A program made the translations under genes and the position numbers. This document shows, in pieces, positions 60,919-64,000 of a stretch of 64,000 bases of DNA. Position 1 is the first letter of the stretch. Each line of letters starts with the position of its first letter. The notes below the pieces were generated by a model that was given only the letters and a program-made list of their open reading frames with translations, had not been told where the DNA came from and made no database searches. The stretch is from CBFFRJ01 sp963530515 (GTDB lineage Bacteria; Pseudomonadota; Gammaproteobacteria; Enterobacterales; Enterobacteriaceae), in contig CAUSEC010000018.1 of assembly GCA_963530515.1 (NCBI GenBank), positions 1 through 64,000 on the forward strand. The letters run 5' to 3'.

Positions 60919-62109
60919 TTACCAGTACAGCTTCCAGCTCTGACTAAACCGCATCAGCGCCTCGACGTAAAAGTAATCCCCCCAGCTACAGCATTCATCC
61001 ACCCCTTTATCACTGGCAAGATGGTACACCGAGTGCTTCAGCAGCCCGTTGGTCGGCTCATTCGTCCCTGCCAGGTAGTGTTTGCCCAACGACGACATAA
61101 TGCGCATTGCCCACTGTTGATAGCGTTCGCGATCGGGGTCGGTCACCGGTAAGTGCTTGATCAATTCGAGCAATCCACACACCGCAATCGCCGCAGAGGA
61201 AGAGTCCCGCAGCGCATCAGTGCCGACCAGTGCCAGATCCCAGTGGCAAACGGCGTCATCCGGCAGGCGGTTCAGGAAGTAATTTGCCAGCCTTTTGGAG
61301 AGCGCGACCATCTCTTTATCGCCGGTATAGATGAAGCTCAGCAGGAAACCGTAAATCCCCCACGCCTGCCCGCGCGACCAGCAGGAGTCATCGGCATAGC
61401 CCTGTTGAGTATTGCCATAGCGCGGCTCGCCGGTTTTCACATCCATATAGTAGGTGTGGAAGGTGGACGCATCCTCGCGAATCAGATAGGTCGCGGCCTG
61501 ATTCACGTGCGCCTGCGCGGCCGTCGCAAAACGCGGGTCGCCGGTCTGTTCGCTCGCCCAGTAGAGCAGCGGCAGGTTCATGTTGCAGTCGATGATCATG
61601 CGCCCGGCCTGTTCCGGGTCACTCAAATCGCCCCACGCCTGAATGATCTGCGCTTTGGGGTGAAAACGTTCCAGCAGGGCTTCTGCCGCCTGCAATGCAA
61701 AACTGCGTGCATCACGGCTGCCGGTCAGCCGCCAGGCCGACACGCAGGAGAGCGTGTAGAGAAACCCCAGATCGTGGGTATTGGTGTCATGACGCCCCGC
61801 AATGCGCAGGCCAAAAGAGCGGACATTTTTTTCCGCCAGCGCCCGGAAGGTATCATCGCCGGTCATCTCCCACGCAAGCCAAAGCTGCCCGGTCCAGAAA
61901 CTGGTGGTCCACTCCACGTTTTCCGTCAGCGGGTAGTAGCCCTTTACACAGGTTTCAGCGGGAAACTTCTCACCGAATTGCGTTAAATGACGACGAATCA
62001 GTTCGAGGGTGTGTAAACGCGCGCTGTCCAGCTCATCTGAAAATGCCTGCCGATTAAACGGCGCGCCAGGACACTCACGTAACGGTTCCTCAACGATTTT
62101 ACTTAACAT
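60919..62109 (-). CDS. GH88-type unsaturated glucuronyl hydrolase
   Basis: 396 residues, six-hairpin glycosidase fold of GH88. These enzymes remove a 4,5-unsaturated uronic acid from oligosaccharides left by polysaccharide lyases. Conserved parts: WTTSFWTGQLWLAWEMTGD, HDTNTHDLGFLYTLSC (first Asp), MIIDCNMNLPLLYWASEQTG (second Asp), CWSRGQAWGIYGFLLS, VDECCSWGDYFYVEALMR. No signal peptide, so cytoplasmic, acting on imported disaccharide. Follows the transporter gene by 36 bp. Chondroitin/heparin-type or pectin-type substrate cannot be decided; GH105 is an alternative family. Confidence 0.82.
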   Translation of the reverse strand: MLSKIVEEPLRECPGAPFNRQAFSDELDSARLHTLELIRRHLTQFGEKFPAETCVKGYYPLTENVEWTTSFWTGQLWLAWEMTGDDTFRALAEKNVRSFGLRIAGRHDTNTHDLGFLYTLSCVSAWRLTGSRDARSFALQAAEALLERFHPKAQIIQAWGDLSDPEQAGRMIIDCNMNLPLLYWASEQTGDPRFATAAQAHVNQAATYLIREDASTFHTYYMDVKTGEPRYGNTQQGYADDSCWSRGQAWGIYGFLLSFIYTGDKEMVALSKRLANYFLNRLPDDAVCHWDLALVGTDALRDSSSAAIAVCGLLELIKHLPVTDPDRERYQQWAMRIMSSLGKHYLAGTNEPTNGLLKHSVYHLASDKGVDECCSWGDYFYVEALMRFSQSWKLYW

Positions 62110-62145
62110 ATTTCGGTTCCTTCTTTTGAAAATAAATACCCGGTG

Positions 62146-63414
62146 TTAACGCGAAAGAGAATTGCCCGCGATATCCAGCGGCGCACGCTGCCGCCATTTG
62201 CTCTGGCAGGCGGATAATGTCCATGCAGATATCAAGGTAAAGGTCAGGGCCGTCGCCCCCATAATAATGTAAGTATTTTCAAAGCCGATGCGGTCATATA
62301 ACAAACCCGCAGGTGACGAGACCACCACATTACCGACATATAACATTGCCTGATATCCCAGCAAATACATCGTGGCATTAACGCGCTTATCAAAATGCTC
62401 AGCGATATATTTAAAGACCGAGACCAGCAGCAGGCAGATTTCCAGACCGTATAATGGCTTCAGTACCGAAATTAATAAGTGTGAATCACAAAGGCCAGAA
62501 ATAATCAGCCGTGCACCGACCACCACGCCCACAATTAGCAGCCCGCGTTTCGCGCCGATATAATTCACCACCAGCGGGATCACCATATACATGATGAACT
62601 CCATCCCGGACTGCACGGTGCCAAGGTAACCGAACACCGCGTTCCCCTGATGAACATCATCGAAGAAGGTGACGAAGTAGCGGGAGAACTGCTGCTCAGC
62701 GATAAACATCATCCACGCCACACCGGCGACATACAGGCAAAAAGCCCAGAATTTGCGGTTACAAAGCAGCGCGTAGACATCCGCCGGAACAATCTTCTCT
62801 TTAGTCAGCACATCGCTGGCGTTAGCCGCATTGACGTTCACTTTCAGGCTCAGCAGCACAATGAACATCACCACCGACGCCACGCTACCCATAATAAAAT
62901 TCCAGGAGGGCGAGATGTTAAACAGCAGACCGGAGAACGACGACGCCACCGCCCAGCCCAGCGAGCCCCACATGCGGATCTGCCCAAACTCCATGCTGTT
63001 TAAGCGGCTGTAGCGGTCGCTGTAGGATTCACAGGCAGCTACCCCGGCATACCAGGCGAAGCTTAAATAAATGGCCCCGACAATAATCCCGAGCAGGGTG
63101 TTTGACAGCAATAATGGCTGATAGACATAAATAAAGAACGGAGCCATTAATGCGGACATTAACACCACAAAATAGAGCAGGTATTTGCTCATCCCGATTT
63201 TATCGAGAATATAACCGTATATCGGCTTGAGAATAACCGAGAATATCCCGTTAACGGCAAATACCGTACCGATAACCGTACCACTCAGGTTCGCTTTTTG
63301 CCCGAGCCAGATAGCTAATAAACCAATACTGGCTGACCAGGTAAAAAAGTAGAGAAAGATAAACGAACTGATTTTGTAATATTCAGTCCGGGTATTGATG
63401 GCTGATTTTTCCAT
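62146..63414 (-). CDS. MFS oligosaccharide:proton symporter
   Basis: 422 residues, 12 membrane helices, LacY/oligosaccharide:H+ symporter branch of the major facilitator superfamily: YYKISSFIFLYFFTWSASIG, GTVFAVNGIFSVILKPIYGY, and the central EFGQIRMWGSLGWAVAS with the loop Arg, as in LacY relatives. Probably imports the unsaturated uronate disaccharide cut by the GH88 enzyme encoded next. Precise substrate unknown. Confidence 0.85.
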   Translation of the reverse strand: MEKSAINTRTEYYKISSFIFLYFFTWSASIGLLAIWLGQKANLSGTVIGTVFAVNGIFSVILKPIYGYILDKIGMSKYLLYFVVLMSALMAPFFIYVYQPLLLSNTLLGIIVGAIYLSFAWYAGVAACESYSDRYSRLNSMEFGQIRMWGSLGWAVASSFSGLLFNISPSWNFIMGSVASVVMFIVLLSLKVNVNAANASDVLTKEKIVPADVYALLCNRKFWAFCLYVAGVAWMMFIAEQQFSRYFVTFFDDVHQGNAVFGYLGTVQSGMEFIMYMVIPLVVNYIGAKRGLLIVGVVVGARLIISGLCDSHLLISVLKPLYGLEICLLLVSVFKYIAEHFDKRVNATMYLLGYQAMLYVGNVVVSSPAGLLYDRIGFENTYIIMGATALTFTLISAWTLSACQSKWRQRAPLDIAGNSLSR

Positions 63415-63492
63415 ACTATCCTCGACAAATCGTGTAGCGTTCAGAGAGTGCGAATGACGAAAATATTTCTGTTATTGTTCTGGCAGCGCGGG

Positions 63493-64000
63493 TTATCGCG
63501 CGAAAGTTATTATTGTATTTTGCTCTTGGGTATTAACCTGAATATGGTCAGGTTTAATCGTTAATTCCGGTATCGCGGCATTAAAATCATGCTGGCTGAT
63601 GCTGGCCTGAACGGCGCAGGCCAGCCAGTGCTCCCCAGCGGGCAGCGTTGTCTGCAACATCGGGATAGCCGCACACTCCGCGAACATCACGCTGCTGTTT
63701 GGCGGCGTCACCACGCAGTCGGCCTCGCGCTGCTGCTGCGGGGAGAGGCAGACAATCGCACTTACCCCGTTTTCGGCCACCACGCAGCAGCCCTTGTGCG
63801 AATCCTTTAACAGCGGCTGCGGATCGGCTTTCATCACCGCAAAGCCGCCCTCCACGCTGTGCAGTTCACGCGCCGTGTGAATGTGATGCACCCGCAGATG
63901 CCAGTCGCCGCAAGGAATCAGCCAGGTTTTTACCTGCACATCACGCCACGGTGACCAGCGTGAAAAAATGTGGTCATCCTGCACCACCACCTCTTCACAC
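63493..64000 (-). CDS. DUF2264 protein, C-terminal part, cut by the window edge
   Basis: The frame is open to the right edge of the window and ends at 63493; 169 codons are visible. It matches the C-terminal beta-sandwich of DUF2264 proteins (FSRWSPWRDVQVKTWLIPCG, HIHTARELHSVEGGFAVMK). Full-length members have an N-terminal (alpha/alpha)6 barrel and occur in uronic-acid and alginate-type degradation loci. First visible gene of the operon with the transporter and GH88 hydrolase; 78 bp before the transporter. No start can be assigned. Confidence 0.7.
   Translation of the reverse strand, partial: CEEVVVQDDHIFSRWSPWRDVQVKTWLIPCGDWHLRVHHIHTARELHSVEGGFAVMKADPQPLLKDSHKGCCVVAENGVSAIVCLSPQQQREADCVVTPPNSSVMFAECAAIPMLQTTLPAGEHWLACAVQASISQHDFNAAIPELTIKPDHIQVNTQEQNTIITFAR

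Noticed and set aside
1..64000. CRISPR array, prophage structural genes, rRNA operon, riboswitch
   Set aside because: No regularly spaced repeats, no cas, phage or rRNA sequence, and no recognisable riboswitch leader were found on reading both strands.

Overview
The window is chromosomal DNA from a member of the Enterobacteriaceae, most like Enterobacter or a close relative (Leclercia, Lelliottia). From about 26 kb rightward the gene order is that of the E. coli 67-68 min region: hybGFEDCBAO, yghW, yghX, gpr, yqhA, exbDB, metC, yghB, yqhC, yqhD, dkgA, a yqhG-like gene, ygiQ, ftsP, plsC, parC, ygiW, qseBC, mdaB, ygiN. Proteins there are close to full length. Non-E. coli inserts include a complete sucrose regulon, an aerobactin-type receptor, a trio of unknown genes next to yqhA, and a GH88/MFS/DUF2264 sugar operon after ygiN. 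The genus cannot be fixed from the sequence alone.

Left end (1-4.9 kb): the tail of a genomic island in a tRNA-Phe gene. It carries an MmeI-like adenine methyltransferase whose start is missing, a DEAD/DEAH helicase with a 10-G tract inside the coding sequence, and a GIY-YIG nuclease. The island ends at a 30-bp copy of the tRNA-Phe 3' end (attR). This cassette is the best candidate in the window for an undescribed defence system.

Decay zone (4.9-12.1 kb): a type VI secretion (T6SS) graveyard, all on the minus strand. It holds scars of hcp, vasL, tssJ, probably tssG, tssF and vgrG, a broken effector with an intact small membrane protein, and an IS3-family remnant. A full-length two-domain peptidoglycan hydrolase (M23 plus GH19-like) and a secreted putative immunity protein survive. 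A deletion has fused a Zur-controlled COG0523 GTPase start to the vgrG tail, so a zinc-starvation promoter now lies upstream of the effector and immunity genes.

Metabolic block (12.4-26.3 kb): Fur-controlled iutA, a quinone reductase diverging from a TetR regulator across a large palindrome, scrKYABR with three ScrR operators, a DsbA-like protein, yghU, and a diguanylate cyclase overlapping a DeoR-type regulator.

Core (26.3-60.9 kb): the hydrogenase-2 operon; yghW with a ModE-type palindrome in front; a chemoreceptor; a 1-kb AT-rich gene desert; the redox and aldehyde genes yghX, gpr, yqhD and dkgA; ExbBD energising TonB, which serves IutA among others; metC with Met boxes; a DASS transporter; ygiQ; ftsP, plsC and parC; a relBE pair whose toxin carries a stop codon; and ygiW/qseBC around a QseB/PmrA-type box. 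Palindromic CCCTCTCC repeats recur between core genes. The right end is cut inside a DUF2264 gene.
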